From Chryseosolibacter indicum (GTDB lineage: Bacteria > Bacteroidota > Bacteroidia > Cytophagales > Cyclobacteriaceae), in contig NZ_JAHESD010000062.1 in NCBI RefSeq assembly GCF_018598585.1, forward strand, positions 1 to 32,883: 32,883 nt of DNA. The letters are read 5' to 3'. Below are positions 9,301 through 16,835 of the stretch, piece by piece (position 1 is the first letter of the stretch; each line of letters begins with the position of its first letter). The notes beneath the pieces were generated by a model. It was not told the DNA's origin. It worked only from the letters and a program-made list of their open reading frames with translations, and ran no database searches. The position numbers and the translations under genes are program-made.

Positions 9301-9598
9301 ATTCACAGGAACATCGCCCGACCAAACTTCTGATTTTAATATCCAGAACGCAGCTTACCTCCGCCTCAAGAGCATAGAGATTGGTTACACGCTACCGAAT
9401 AAGATCCTTAGCAGCATTGGCCTGCAGAACGTGAGGATCTACGGAAATTCCTATAATCTGCTTACGTTCACGAAGCTGCGCTATTTAGACCCTGAGTTCT
9501 ACACGAACAACGATACCTCTAAATCAGGTCTTACCGATCTGGGATATAATTACCCCCTTAACAAATCGTATTCAATTGGTATAAACGCGAAATTTTAA
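6368..9598 (+). CDS. SusC/RagA-family TonB-linked outer membrane transporter
   Basis: The product has 1076 residues, a usual length for SusC. A signal-type hydrophobic segment covers residues 13-34 (IWGMIIQCFLVAPTFGSE). A carboxypeptidase-D-like regulatory domain follows (about 56-130, ITGTVTSADDGSGLPGVSVV), then the SusC signature LGEVVVVAYGTQ, the plug with LDPEDIESISVVKDATAA near residue 220 and ANGVILITTKKG, and a long beta-barrel ending in SIGINAKF. No STN domain is present, so it is not an anti-sigma-signalling transducer. With the SusD partner 12 nt downstream it should form the lidded importer for the oligosaccharide released by the locus, drawing energy from TonB-ExbBD. The substrate, probably mannose-containing, is inferred from the GH38/GH92 neighbours. 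Confidence 0.96.
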   Translation: MPHQHNPLLKELIKHSIWGMIIQCFLVAPTFGSEVNKKIVAHEFLPIADINPQEITITGTVTSADDGSGLPGVSVVIKGSSRGTTTDADGRYTLPLPQPDAVLVFSFIGYTSQEVQVNARSVIDIAMTADIQQLGEVVVVAYGTQARENVTGAVTQVQSKEIVTTKNENVQNMLTGKVAGLRVRQNNAEPGQFNSSIDIRGFGNPLVVIDGIPRDNMQRLDPEDIESISVVKDATAATFGARAANGVILITTKKGTRTGEPSITYSGNMGWQRPSNYPNLVDAAQWMTLYNERDRHNVDNSNPLLKYTPEQIEEYRNGTKVSTDWRDAVLRASAPQTQHNLSATGGNDKITYYTSVGYQYQGSFLQTDAINYKKYNFRSNISAKVRKDLTFDLNLAGLSDERQQAPYGSNDIVRAMWLHRPIDQIYYNESESKYGMMDWNVILNPVAMMDKHLVGENKYQSRWLQSNISLKYDAPFLNGLSLSGLFSYDYTMNDNKEYTKAFTLYKPNGDLQMANTQAAGNSRISRFFYSKNSSLWRLQIAFERQFGDHYINVMNLLENAHYQGDNFYGRRFAVLPLPQIFAGITDRQEMLQSTDRGALYDYANRASVGRAMYNFKGKYLAEFSYRYEGNSRYPEANRWGFFPAVSTGWRISEENFWTNSSLSFINNMKLRASYGITGDDSGLTYQFATGFQYPAPGGSRTGLPAGYIFGSSFVPSSSSTGLPNTAITWLESKTTNIGIDADAWNGLLGISFEYFNRDREGLYATRAESLPGIVGAVLPQENLESDQNRGFEIELRHENRVGEITYQVRGNISYTRVKTIYAEMARPGNSYQNWRNGRNQRFNNIWWGYAGNGRITSWDEIYYNPIYIARNSILGDYEYQDWNGDGYISDLDVHPLATNGHLPLINYGVTLSAQWKGIDLNMLWQGAGKRYMIAREFLYQPLWSNSNALADFYNRWHPTDVNADPYDPATQWTSGAYAFTGTSPDQTSDFNIQNAAYLRLKSIEIGYTLPNKILSSIGLQNVRIYGNSYNLLTFTKLRYLDPEFYTNNDTSKSGLTDLGYNYPLNKSYSIGINAKF

Positions 9599-9610
9599 AT
9601 CTCACGATTT

Positions 9611-11578
9611 ATGAAACTGAGAAAAATATTATTAGCTATAAGTTTGACCGCTACTTTTTCGGCTTGTACAGATCTCGACATTCCACCTGTAAACGTGGTG
9701 GGCGAAGCCGATATCTACGGCAGCAACGATGGCGTACTCAGTAATATGGCCAGAATCTATAGTAGGCTTCCCATAGAGGATTTTAAATATTACTATGCTC
9801 AACCGTCGGGATCCGTTTTTAATGTTGGAGGCGCTTTATACAAACAATTCTCTGCGCTTACCGGTGAAGCCGTGGGCCGTGATACACAAGGCGCCGACAA
9901 TGAGGGAGCTCCTTATTGGGATGAGGCCTATGCTCAAATCAGGGACATCAACATGATGCTTGAAAAACTTCCTGACTATGCCGTTCAACTGGGTGAACCA
10001 TCCATGAAGACATTCCTTGGTGAAGCGCGTTTTTGCAGGGCCTTTACTTATTATGCGCTGGTGAAACGATATGGAGGCGTGCCGCTGATAACAACCACCA
10101 TCGATTATCCCGCATCAGTTGACATGGCGGGAACGCGTCTTTTCCGTTCGTCAGAAGAATCAATATGGGATCAAATTGCATCGGATCTCGACTATGCGAT
10201 CGAGAACCTGCCCGAAAATTCTCCGCAAAGAGGACGTGTCAATAAATATGTTGCCGCAGCATTCAAATCGAGAGCTATGCTTCACGCCGGAAGTATTGCA
10301 AAATACAATACCATAACACTATCGCAGAATCAGAACGGAACAGATGTACAAGTTGTAGGCGTGCCTGCAGGTCGGGCGAATGATTATTTTAAAGCAGGCT
10401 TCGATGCAGCGAAAATGGTGGTCCAATCAGGCAAATATGCACTTTACAAAGCGCAGTGGGTAGCCGGCGATAAAGCAGCTCAAGCCAGAAACTTCAGGGC
10501 GCTGTTCCTCACAGAGTCAAATGAGAACATCTTCGTAAAGTACTACGACGGAATTAACAGCGCCCACAACTTTGACGAGTCGGCACAACCATACCAAACC
10601 AAAACAGGTGGCAATGACTCTGAGATTAGCCCTTCTATGGATTTTATCGAAATGTTTGACGGCATTGCCAAAGATGAGAACGGGCGCTTTGACAACATTG
10701 ATAACAACGGGCACTATTACTTGTTCAACTCTCCTCTTGACGCTTTTGCTAACGCAGAACCACGCTTACGTGGAACAGTGATCTTCCCAATGGACGTATA
10801 CCGAGGTCAGGTCATCGAGATTCGTCGTGGGATCTATACAGGAGATGCAAGTGGAGGCATTGCACAATTAAAAAGTGAAGGGAATGTTGGGAATGTGGCA
10901 GACCTTGGAGAGACTAGCCTTACCCTTGCAACATCGTTAAGCAACAATCCTACTGTAAACTTAAAGCCAGACGATCCTAATGGCGCAACAATGAAAGCAG
11001 CCGGCAAGAACGGGCCCGTAACCCAATGGGACTTTGGAAATACCGGCGGCACTTATCTTGCCAAATATTTAAGAGAGAGTGGTCCCACAGATGGAAGCAA
11101 CTCCACACAAGCATGGATTGAGATTCGTTATGCCGAAGTGCTGTTGAATCAGGCAGAAGCTGCGTTTGAATTATTTCTGGCAGGAGAATCGGGAGACAGC
11201 TATCTCAACATAGCGTACACAAACATCAATAGTATCCGCGAACGTGCCGGAGCTGACTTACTTATCGGCGAAGCAGATCTGAATAATATTGATATCGTTC
11301 GCCGGGAGCGACGCAAGGAGCTTGCCTTTGAAAACAAAACTTATTGGGACCTAAAACGCTGGAGAATACTTGACGACGAACAGAATAACAGGCGTTGGAG
11401 AATTCTCAATACGTTCTATTCATCTGAGGCAAAGAAATATTTCCTGTCGGTTAAATTCCAGGAACCACGCGGTGGATTCCAGTACCTGTTCACATTCGAT
11501 ACACGGTACTACTACCAACCAATCCCTCCTGCAGAACGAAATAAGAACCCAAACATGATACCAAACCCTGGCTTTTAA
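9611..11578 (+). CDS. SusD/RagB-family surface glycan-binding lipoprotein
   Basis: The product has 655 residues. A lipoprotein signal (MKLRKILLAISLTATFSAC) puts the lipidated cysteine at residue 19. It is followed by TDLD; acidic residues there suit export to the outer face in Bacteroidota. The N-terminal half has the SusD helical pattern (WDEAYAQIRDINMMLEKLPD, then GEARFCRAFTYYALVKRYGG). The C-terminal half has the usual ending, with IEIRYAEVLLNQAEAA, RRERRKELAFENKTYWDLKR and YYQPIPPAERNKNPNMIPNPGF. It starts 12 nt after susC and should cap that transporter and capture the glycan. It is somewhat longer than typical SusD proteins (500-600 residues). Confidence 0.96.
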   Translation: MKLRKILLAISLTATFSACTDLDIPPVNVVGEADIYGSNDGVLSNMARIYSRLPIEDFKYYYAQPSGSVFNVGGALYKQFSALTGEAVGRDTQGADNEGAPYWDEAYAQIRDINMMLEKLPDYAVQLGEPSMKTFLGEARFCRAFTYYALVKRYGGVPLITTTIDYPASVDMAGTRLFRSSEESIWDQIASDLDYAIENLPENSPQRGRVNKYVAAAFKSRAMLHAGSIAKYNTITLSQNQNGTDVQVVGVPAGRANDYFKAGFDAAKMVVQSGKYALYKAQWVAGDKAAQARNFRALFLTESNENIFVKYYDGINSAHNFDESAQPYQTKTGGNDSEISPSMDFIEMFDGIAKDENGRFDNIDNNGHYYLFNSPLDAFANAEPRLRGTVIFPMDVYRGQVIEIRRGIYTGDASGGIAQLKSEGNVGNVADLGETSLTLATSLSNNPTVNLKPDDPNGATMKAAGKNGPVTQWDFGNTGGTYLAKYLRESGPTDGSNSTQAWIEIRYAEVLLNQAEAAFELFLAGESGDSYLNIAYTNINSIRERAGADLLIGEADLNNIDIVRRERRKELAFENKTYWDLKRWRILDDEQNNRRWRILNTFYSSEAKKYFLSVKFQEPRGGFQYLFTFDTRYYYQPIPPAERNKNPNMIPNPGF

Positions 11579-11601
11579 TCAATTGCAAACATTCATTAAA
11601 T

Positions 11602-12351
11602 ATGAAAAGCATTAAACATATAGTAATTTCATTTTTGCTCATTGCAGGTTTCGCTGCATGCGAAGAAGATAATTATCCCGGTCCCGATGCAACCTTTAAA
11701 GGTGCTATCATAGATGCAGAAACCGGCGAGCCATTCCAAACGGCAATTGGTGGCACTGGTGTTCGTATCAGGATGATGGAATACAGTTGGAGTGAAACTC
11801 CAGCGCCATACGACTTGTATGTGATGATGGATGGCCGGTTTAATAACAATAAAGTTTTCAAAGGCAACTACGGTGTTACACCTTCAGGAGCTTTTGTAGC
11901 ATTGCCTGAGGAAGTTATTGAGATTTCAGGCACAGTTGAGAAAAACTATGAAGTTGATCCCTTTCTGCGTGTAGAATGGGTTGGCGAACCCGTGATTAAT
12001 AACGACGGCACAGCAACCATCCAGGTTCAAATCAGTCGCGGCACGAACCACCCTGACTATCAACAAGCACTGGCCGAAGTCTGGTTATTTGTCAGCGAAA
12101 CACAATACGTGGGCGATTTCAGCTATAGCCCCAATTACTCTACCAGGTTAACTGGTGCAACTTTACCGGCATTGGGTGGTACTGTTTCCATTACCACTGG
12201 GTGGCCTGGTGGAATTGGCACCGGCTCACAAAGAACCTTCCCTGATTACGCAAGAAAGTATTTTCTGAGAGTGGGCGCCAGAATTGATAAACAGGTAAAC
12301 AGTACTAATGTGTACAATTATTCCACCGTTAAGGAGATAACTACAAATTAA
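11602..12351 (+). CDS. DUF3823 surface lipoprotein (SusE/F-position glycan-binding candidate)
   Basis: The product has 249 residues. The lipoprotein signal ends in GFAAC (Cys 20) and is followed by EEDN, a surface-export-like acidic stretch. Residues about 30-125 (ATFKGAIIDAETGEPFQTAI) form a CarboxypepD-like beta-sandwich typical of the DUF3823 N-terminal domain. Residues about 128-247 fit its C-terminal beta-sandwich domain. DUF3823 proteins are commonly the third gene after susCD and are thought to help bind glycan at the surface; no activity is established. It begins 23 nt after susD and is the last gene before a strong terminator. Confidence 0.85.
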   Translation: MKSIKHIVISFLLIAGFAACEEDNYPGPDATFKGAIIDAETGEPFQTAIGGTGVRIRMMEYSWSETPAPYDLYVMMDGRFNNNKVFKGNYGVTPSGAFVALPEEVIEISGTVEKNYEVDPFLRVEWVGEPVINNDGTATIQVQISRGTNHPDYQQALAEVWLFVSETQYVGDFSYSPNYSTRLTGATLPALGGTVSITTGWPGGIGTGSQRTFPDYARKYFLRVGARIDKQVNSTNVYNYSTVKEITTN

Positions 12352-12367
12352 AGTAAATGCATTTAAT

Positions 12368-12402
12368 ATATTCCCGAAGTATCAGAAGATCTTCGGGAAT
12401 AT
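12368..12402 (+). terminator. Intrinsic terminator of the susCD-DUF3823 operon
   Basis: ATATTCCCGAAG (12368-12379) is the exact reverse complement of CTTCGGGAATAT (12391-12402), with an 11-nt loop. It lies 17 bp after the DUF3823 stop. The following bases (CCTTATTG) are only modestly T-rich. Confidence 0.75.
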
Positions 12403-12532
12403 CCTTATTGTTAAATAACGTAATCTTACAACTGACTCCTATTTAAACCTTGTATTCGGCAAACGCTTCAGTTTGCTTTACCCTTGTTCTTTCCGTGGAC
12501 ATTTGAATAAATATCTAACTGAAACATTTTTG

Positions 12533-12540
12533 TAACTTTG
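12533..12540 (+). promoter_or_regulatory. -7 promoter box of the GntR regulator gene
   Basis: TAACTTTG matches the Bacteroidota -7 consensus TAnnTTTG exactly, 52 bp before the GTG start at 12593. A TTTG at 12502-12505 is farther upstream than usual (27-nt spacer), so the -33 element is uncertain. It suggests that the regulator has its own promoter after the terminator at 12368-12402. Confidence 0.5.
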
Positions 12541-12592
12541 GCCATTCAAATCGTTAAAATTGGCTTAAATCTTTCAAATTCTTTGTTACATA

Positions 12593-13330
12593 GTGAAAAT
12601 ACAAATAGATCACAATAGCTCAACTCCACTGCACATACAAGCAGAAATGCTTTTAAGAGAGCTCATTAAGAAAAAAGAATATCAGGAAGGGAAACTGCTA
12701 CCAAACGAAGTTGAACTTTCAGCACAACTTCGCATCTCCAGAAATACACTTCGGCATGCCATTGCTAAACTAGTGAACGAAGGTATTTTGTCTCGAAAAA
12801 AGGGCTTTGGAACTACTGTTTCGACAAAGGGCGTATTTGGAAGAGCAAAGAACTGGTTGAGCTTTTCGCAGGAGATGAAGGCCCTGGGGATTTCTGTTCA
12901 TAATTTCGAATTGCACCTTAGTTGGGTCGTTCCCGAAAAAGCAGTGCTTTCTTTTTTTGATTTAAAACCGGAAAGTCGGGTTTTATGCCTTGAAAGGTTG
13001 CGAGGTAAAGAGAATTTTCCGTTTGTCTACTTTATTTCCTATTTCAACCCCTCAATTGGGATGAGTGGAAACGAGGATTTCAGTAAACCACTTTATGAAA
13101 TTCTTGACGAAAAGTACAGTGTTAAAGCATCGCTCTCATATGAGGAGTTGACTGCAATAAAAGCGCCATCACATATTTGCAAAAAATTGAACATTGCATC
13201 GGATGACCCTGTATTGTTTAGGAAGCGCTTGGTATACGATGAGAATAAACATCCTATAGAGTTCAATTATGGCTACTATCGCGGAGACAGTTTTGTGTAT
13301 ACCGTCGAAAGCGAAAGAAAGTCAACTTAG
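12593..13330 (+). CDS. GntR-family transcriptional regulator with UTRA effector domain
   Basis: The product has 245 residues and starts at GTG 12593; no earlier in-frame ATG fits. Residues 8-76 are a winged-helix GntR domain: TPLHIQAEMLLRELI, then GKLLPNEVELSAQLRISRNT, with recognition helix RNTLRHAIAKLVNEGILSRK and the wing GFGTTVS. Residues about 95-235 fit the UTRA small-molecule-binding domain (SRVLCLERLRG near the start, DPVLFRKRLVY and FNYGYYRGDSFVY near the end). UTRA regulators bind sugar phosphates or related metabolites and usually repress nearby catabolic genes. Here the likely ligand is a mannose-derived metabolite and the likely targets are the palindromes at 5871-6045. A GntR/UTRA protein instead of an HTCS, SusR or ECF-sigma system is less usual for a SusCD locus. 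Confidence 0.93.
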   Translation: MKIQIDHNSSTPLHIQAEMLLRELIKKKEYQEGKLLPNEVELSAQLRISRNTLRHAIAKLVNEGILSRKKGFGTTVSTKGVFGRAKNWLSFSQEMKALGISVHNFELHLSWVVPEKAVLSFFDLKPESRVLCLERLRGKENFPFVYFISYFNPSIGMSGNEDFSKPLYEILDEKYSVKASLSYEELTAIKAPSHICKKLNIASDDPVLFRKRLVYDENKHPIEFNYGYYRGDSFVYTVESERKST

Positions 13331-13476
13331 TTATTGAATCCGTTCTATCAATTCACTACTCATCCGAAGTTTCTTTATTTGGTGTTGTAATAGACAAGGG
13401 AATGAGCTATGAATCTACATCGATACTCGAATTCGCTTTCAGCGCTGAGTAAACCTAAGAGGTGGCGGTCTAAAAA

Positions 13477-14499
13477 TTACCGCCAGCCTAATCCAGGTGC
13501 TACATAGTTCAGGATTGAAGAAAGTACGTGGACATTGTAATCAACACCTAGGGTATTCGGTATGGTTAAAAGAAGTGTGTCTGCTTCCTGAATCGCTTCG
13601 TCTGCTGCCAATTCCTTAATGAGTTGATCTGGTTCCGCAGCATAGCTTCTTCCGAAAATAGCACGCTTGTCGCTCTCAATAAAACCGATTTGATCTCTCC
13701 TATTGGTTTCCTGTCCAAAGAGATACCTGTCTTGATCATTCACCAACGCAAAAATAGAACGACTAACTGAAACTCTCGGCTCACGCTGATGGCCTGCCTT
13801 TTTCCATGCTTCTTTGTACAACCTGATTTGCTCGGCCTGCTGCACGTGGAAAGGTTTACCACTTTCATCATACTTCAATGTTGAGCTTTGAAGATTCATT
13901 CCATTTTCTGCGGCCCAGACCGCTGTTGCATTTGAGGCTGCGCCCCACCAGATTCGTTCAAGCAATCCTTCTGAATGAGGTTCTAATCGTAATAAACCCG
14001 GAGGGTTGGGGAACATAGGAAATGGGTTGGGCTTTGCAAATCCAACGCCTTTTAACTTCTCCAAAAACTCCAATGCTTTACGACGTCCCATGTCTGCATC
14101 AGTTTCCCCTTTAGCAGGTTCATAACCGAAGTAACGCCATCCATCGATTACCTGTTCTGGCGAGCCTCTGCTAATCCCCAATTGCAGTCTACCTCCTGAT
14201 ATCAAATCAGCCGCTCCTGCTTCTTCTACCATATAAAGCGGATTTTCATAGCGCATATCGATCACCCCGGTGCCGATCTCTATTTTTTTTGTTTTTGCTC
14301 CGATGGCTGACAATAAAGGAAATGGGGATGCTAACTGTGCTGCAAAATGATGCACACGAAAATATGCCCCGTCTAACCCCATCTCTTCGCAGGCAACGGC
14401 CAGATCAATAGATTGAAGTAATGTATCACTTGCTGTACGGGCTTGATAGCCTGGGCGATTAGCCCAATGTCCAAAAGACAAAAATCCGATTTTCTTCAT
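13477..14499 (-). CDS. LLM-class flavin-dependent oxidoreductase (luciferase-like)
   Basis: The product has 340 residues and no signal peptide, so it is cytosolic. The luciferase-like TIM-barrel pattern is visible: MKKIGFLSFGHW, DLAVACEEMGLDGAYFRVHH (about 32-51), FPLLSAIGAKTKKIEIGTGV, ENPLYMVEEAGAADLISGGR and LQLGISRGSPEQV. Members use FMNH2 (or F420 in other groups) to oxygenate or reduce small molecules; the substrate cannot be read from sequence. The gene stands alone and is divergent from the conserved hypothetical gene at 14729. It has a clear -7 box 28 bp before its ATG. Confidence 0.9.
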   Translation of the reverse strand: MKKIGFLSFGHWANRPGYQARTASDTLLQSIDLAVACEEMGLDGAYFRVHHFAAQLASPFPLLSAIGAKTKKIEIGTGVIDMRYENPLYMVEEAGAADLISGGRLQLGISRGSPEQVIDGWRYFGYEPAKGETDADMGRRKALEFLEKLKGVGFAKPNPFPMFPNPPGLLRLEPHSEGLLERIWWGAASNATAVWAAENGMNLQSSTLKYDESGKPFHVQQAEQIRLYKEAWKKAGHQREPRVSVSRSIFALVNDQDRYLFGQETNRRDQIGFIESDKRAIFGRSYAAEPDQLIKELAADEAIQEADTLLLTIPNTLGVDYNVHVLSSILNYVAPGLGWR

Positions 14500-14526
14500 A
14501 ACTCCCCTCCCGGGTTAGTAGCCATG

Positions 14527-14534
14527 CAAAGATA
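14527..14534 (-). promoter_or_regulatory. -7 box for the flavin oxidoreductase gene
   Basis: On the minus strand this reads TATCTTTG, an exact TAnnTTTG match, with a TTG 15 nt upstream. It predicts a transcript start about 20 bp before the ATG at 14499. Confidence 0.5.
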
Positions 14535-14674
14535 AAACCTTCCGGCACACAATAAGTTCCCTCATGCGGCAGATGTTCGCATTTGTGCTTAAAAGGTGGT
14601 TGGTATTCTCCACTCCTGCTGCACTCGTTCTGCACTCGTGATACTTTTTTTGATGTTTGGGGCTGACCGGATGG

Positions 14675-14695
14675 TTTTGACACTATTTGTCAAAA
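14675..14695. promoter_or_regulatory. Perfect 8-bp inverted repeat, candidate operator
   Basis: TTTTGACA (14675-14682) and TGTCAAAA (14688-14695) are exact reverse complements with a 5-bp spacer. The site sits in the divergent gap, 33 bp before the ATG at 14729 and about 140 bp above the -7 box of the oxidoreductase. The size suits a TetR- or MarR-type dimer; no such regulator gene is in the window. Confidence 0.45.
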
Positions 14696-14728
14696 GTCGG
14701 GTTTACCTTTCCCAAAAAAACTATCACT

Positions 14729-15280
14729 ATGGCACATGTAAGGGAAAATGATCTTACTGAAGGTTTGAGTGGAAAGTTTGGTCGAAAATTCGTTTTTAAG
14801 CAATTAAGGGGAAAAACGATTGTAGCCCGAACGTCGAAGCCGACTACGAAAGAAAGTGCATTGCAACGCGAGAACCGGAACCGCTTTAAAAAGGCTTCCG
14901 CCTATGCAAAGGCTATGATGCTGATTCCTGAAAAGAAGACATATTACTGGGTGATGGCAAAGGAACTGAAGTTTCCCAATGCTTATACTGCAGCGCTTTC
15001 TGATTATATGCGGAAGCCGGTAATTGAAGAAACAAATGTTGTTACTGAAGATTCAACTTTAGTTGTAAAGGTGCGTGCTATAAAGAAAGATTATCGGATG
15101 AAAGCGATAAAGGTGGTTGCTCTAGGACAAGATAACGCAATTATAGAAGAAGCGGAAACTGTTAAGGATTGTGGATGGTGGCATTACAGGTTTAGAAAGG
15201 AGAAGGAAACGATTCACAGAATCAATGTGGTTGTACAGGATGAGGTGGGAAATGTTTTGAGCAGGGAAATAGTGGTGTAA
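14729..15280 (+). CDS. Conserved hypothetical protein, basic, Bacteroidota type
   Basis: The product has 183 residues from ATG 14729. An in-frame TTG at 14687 would add 14 residues but lies inside the inverted repeat at 14675-14695, so the ATG is preferred. It begins MAHVRENDLTEGLSGKFG and continues with FVFKQLRGKTIVARTSKP. The first 90 residues are rich in Lys/Arg (RENRNRFKKASAYAKAMM) and the C-terminal 90 look beta-rich. There is no signal peptide or membrane segment. I recall similar unnamed proteins with the FKQLRGKT start in Bacteroidota, but I know no function. Confidence 0.7.
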   Translation: MAHVRENDLTEGLSGKFGRKFVFKQLRGKTIVARTSKPTTKESALQRENRNRFKKASAYAKAMMLIPEKKTYYWVMAKELKFPNAYTAALSDYMRKPVIEETNVVTEDSTLVVKVRAIKKDYRMKAIKVVALGQDNAIIEEAETVKDCGWWHYRFRKEKETIHRINVVVQDEVGNVLSREIVV

Positions 15281-15400
15281 TTGATGCTTATGACTTAATC
15301 TGTATGAGCGTTCCGGGGAATAGCGACTCCTGATAGAGGGTGAGATAAATACTTCGTTATAATCATTGGTCGTTGTTGGATCTTACTTATAGTATAATAG

Positions 15401-15425
15401 TGGCACACGCCAAAGGCGTGCGCCA
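15401..15425. repeat. GC-rich palindrome between convergent genes (REP-like or bidirectional terminator)
   Basis: TGGCACACGCC (15401-15411) and GGCGTGCGCCA (15415-15425) pair at 10 of 11 positions around an AAA loop. The element is far more GC-rich than its surroundings and lies between a plus gene ending at 15280 and a minus gene ending at 15442. No T-run follows on either strand, which favours a dispersed palindromic repeat over a classic terminator. No second copy was seen in the window. Confidence 0.5.
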
Positions 15426-15441
15426 GCAGTGAGATTAAGTT

Positions 15442-15972
15442 TTATCCGATTCTATGGATTGCAATTTTAACGTAGCTGGACTTTCTATGTCGCATTGTTG
15501 ATGATGCAACCCCAAAATCTTGAGGGAGACTCAAAGCAGAAACTGCCTGCACCCCAATTCTCAGGATTGCCATATGATGTACAACGTGTTCCAGGTTATG
15601 AACTAGCTCACGCGTGTAATTTGTTGCTACATTATGCGGTTGTTCCATTTCATCATTGAAGTTTGCAACAAGCCATAACGGTTTGTCAGCTTTGTTTAAA
15701 CCTGTGGCGATATGAGTTAGTGAGGCAATTGCAAACATACGATCTGCCTCGATGCGTTTGTTCCGTTTTCGCAGGTCATAATTAACATATCCGCCTTCAT
15801 ACCCATGTTCGAGCGCTGTAAAGAATTCAATGATATGCCGAACATGCTGCCCAATGGATGCGTTGGAAAGTACAGAAACGGGACTTCGGTATGCAGCGTC
15901 GTCAAGACAAGATAAGAGTTGCTGTAACTGGTCAAGCAATCTCATTAGTGGATAGACAATACGATCATTCAT
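15442..15972 (-). CDS. DinB-like four-helix protein
   Basis: The product has 176 residues. The DinB/YfiT pattern of metal-ligand histidines on helices is visible: IGQHVRHIIEFF (H43, H46) and VHNLEHVVHHMAIL near residues 125-135, with the ending FGVASSTMRHRKSS. DinB-superfamily proteins bind a divalent metal; many are thiol-dependent transferases (bacillithiol or mycothiol type) and others have unknown roles. It is the last gene of the minus-strand operon and its start overlaps the DoxX-like gene by 8 nt, so translation is probably coupled. A role in stress defence is plausible. Confidence 0.75.
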   Translation of the reverse strand: MNDRIVYPLMRLLDQLQQLLSCLDDAAYRSPVSVLSNASIGQHVRHIIEFFTALEHGYEGGYVNYDLRKRNKRIEADRMFAIASLTHIATGLNKADKPLWLVANFNDEMEQPHNVATNYTRELVHNLEHVVHHMAILRIGVQAVSALSLPQDFGVASSTMRHRKSSYVKIAIHRIG

Positions 15973-16372
15973 TGTGGGATCGTTTGGATTTGATGAATGG
16001 AAGTTGCCACTTGTGCACGTAAAGCAGAATCAGGCAACTGGTGAAGACAAGGCATGCATAAAGGAACAACTGGCCATGATCATCCTGAACTACGATACCT
16101 AATATTGTAAGATGCGAAAATATTGCTCCGACCATCAGTCCGACTCCCAGCAAGGAACCGAAAGCTGTGGTGGCAGGTATGAGGATCAGAATAGAGGCAA
16201 CCAATTCCAATAAGCCTGTGACGATACGTCCCCAAGGTTCTACGCCCAGTGTTGAAAAAATGTAGATTGACTCTGGCGCTCCACTGAATTTGAAAAACAA
16301 AGTTTGAAGCATAATAGCAGAGGCTATCAGCCTTAAGCCCCAATATACGATGTTCTTTTGTTTGCGTATCAT
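15965..16372 (-). CDS. DoxX-like four-helix membrane protein
   Basis: The ATG at 16372 overlaps the TAA of the upstream YHS gene (TAATG), a classic coupling junction, so it is preferred over ATG 16399, which would add 9 residues. The product has 135 residues and four membrane segments: around WGLRLIASAIMLQTLFF, IVTGLLELVASILILIPA, LLGVGLMVGAIFSHLTILGI and LFLYACLVFTSCLILLYVH. This is the DoxX/DoxD-like layout, with the short FKFSGAPESIYIFSTLGVEP loop after helix 1. DoxX-like proteins are often linked to redox or thiol stress. The C-terminus overlaps the DinB-like gene by 8 nt. Confidence 0.8.
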   Translation of the reverse strand: MIRKQKNIVYWGLRLIASAIMLQTLFFKFSGAPESIYIFSTLGVEPWGRIVTGLLELVASILILIPATTAFGSLLGVGLMVGAIFSHLTILGIVVQDDHGQLFLYACLVFTSCLILLYVHKWQLPFIKSKRSHNE

Positions 16373-16815
16373 TAGTTCCGATCTTTTATAAGAGGCCATT
16401 GTTCATCTGCTTTTTGTATGAGTTGTGATTGCTCTTTCATCCATAGGCCCTTTACTTTTTGATTATAATTGAAATACAGCTTACCGTCGACAACCGTCCA
16501 GGTATCTGTTTCAGTGGGAGCTTTATGGCCATTAGCTGTACCGTAAGCACAGTATCCACCATATTGAGGTGTGTATTGTTCAGCATTGGCCTTGAATGCA
16601 TCCATATTTTTGCGCGATGAGAAGAGCCATCGGGTGCCCTTGTAGAAGTGAGCAAGCGAGTCAACCCCAGGGATCGCTTTTCCTTCAGTAAAAAAGGCAA
16701 CGGCATCATAACCTTTAATGGCTTTACCTTCGGTTGAGAATATCTCAGCACGTTGTGCCTGTGTATTATAAGCGGCTGCGATGCATAGCGCCGCGAGTAT
16801 GATAATATGTTTCAT
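16372..16815 (-). CDS. Secreted YHS-domain protein A
   Basis: The product has 147 residues. Signal peptide MKHIIILAALCIAAAYNTQA ends before QRAEIF. The mature protein is a YHS-type domain: IKGYDAVAFFTEGKAIPG (about 33-50), then WLFSSRKNMDAFKANAEQY, PQYGGYCAYGTANGHKAP and WTVVDGKLYFNYNQKV. This periplasmic YHS subgroup is widespread; metal or haem-related binding has been suggested for YHS domains, but the function of this subgroup is not settled. It overlaps the DoxX-like gene by one base and starts 20 bp after the second YHS gene, its probable paralogue. Confidence 0.87.
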   Translation of the reverse strand: MKHIIILAALCIAAAYNTQAQRAEIFSTEGKAIKGYDAVAFFTEGKAIPGVDSLAHFYKGTRWLFSSRKNMDAFKANAEQYTPQYGGYCAYGTANGHKAPTETDTWTVVDGKLYFNYNQKVKGLWMKEQSQLIQKADEQWPLIKDRN

Positions 16816-16835
16816 AATCAGTAAATGTTAAGAAA

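Noticed and set aside
13464-13484. GGCGGT/ACCGCC stem at the end of the flavin oxidoreductase gene
   Set aside because: Only 6 bp with a 9-nt loop, partly inside the coding sequence and without a T-run; too weak to call a terminator.
14459-14683. Minus-strand frame overlapping the start of the flavin oxidoreductase
   Set aside because: It overlaps the promoter and first codons of a well-supported gene in another frame and has no recognisable features.
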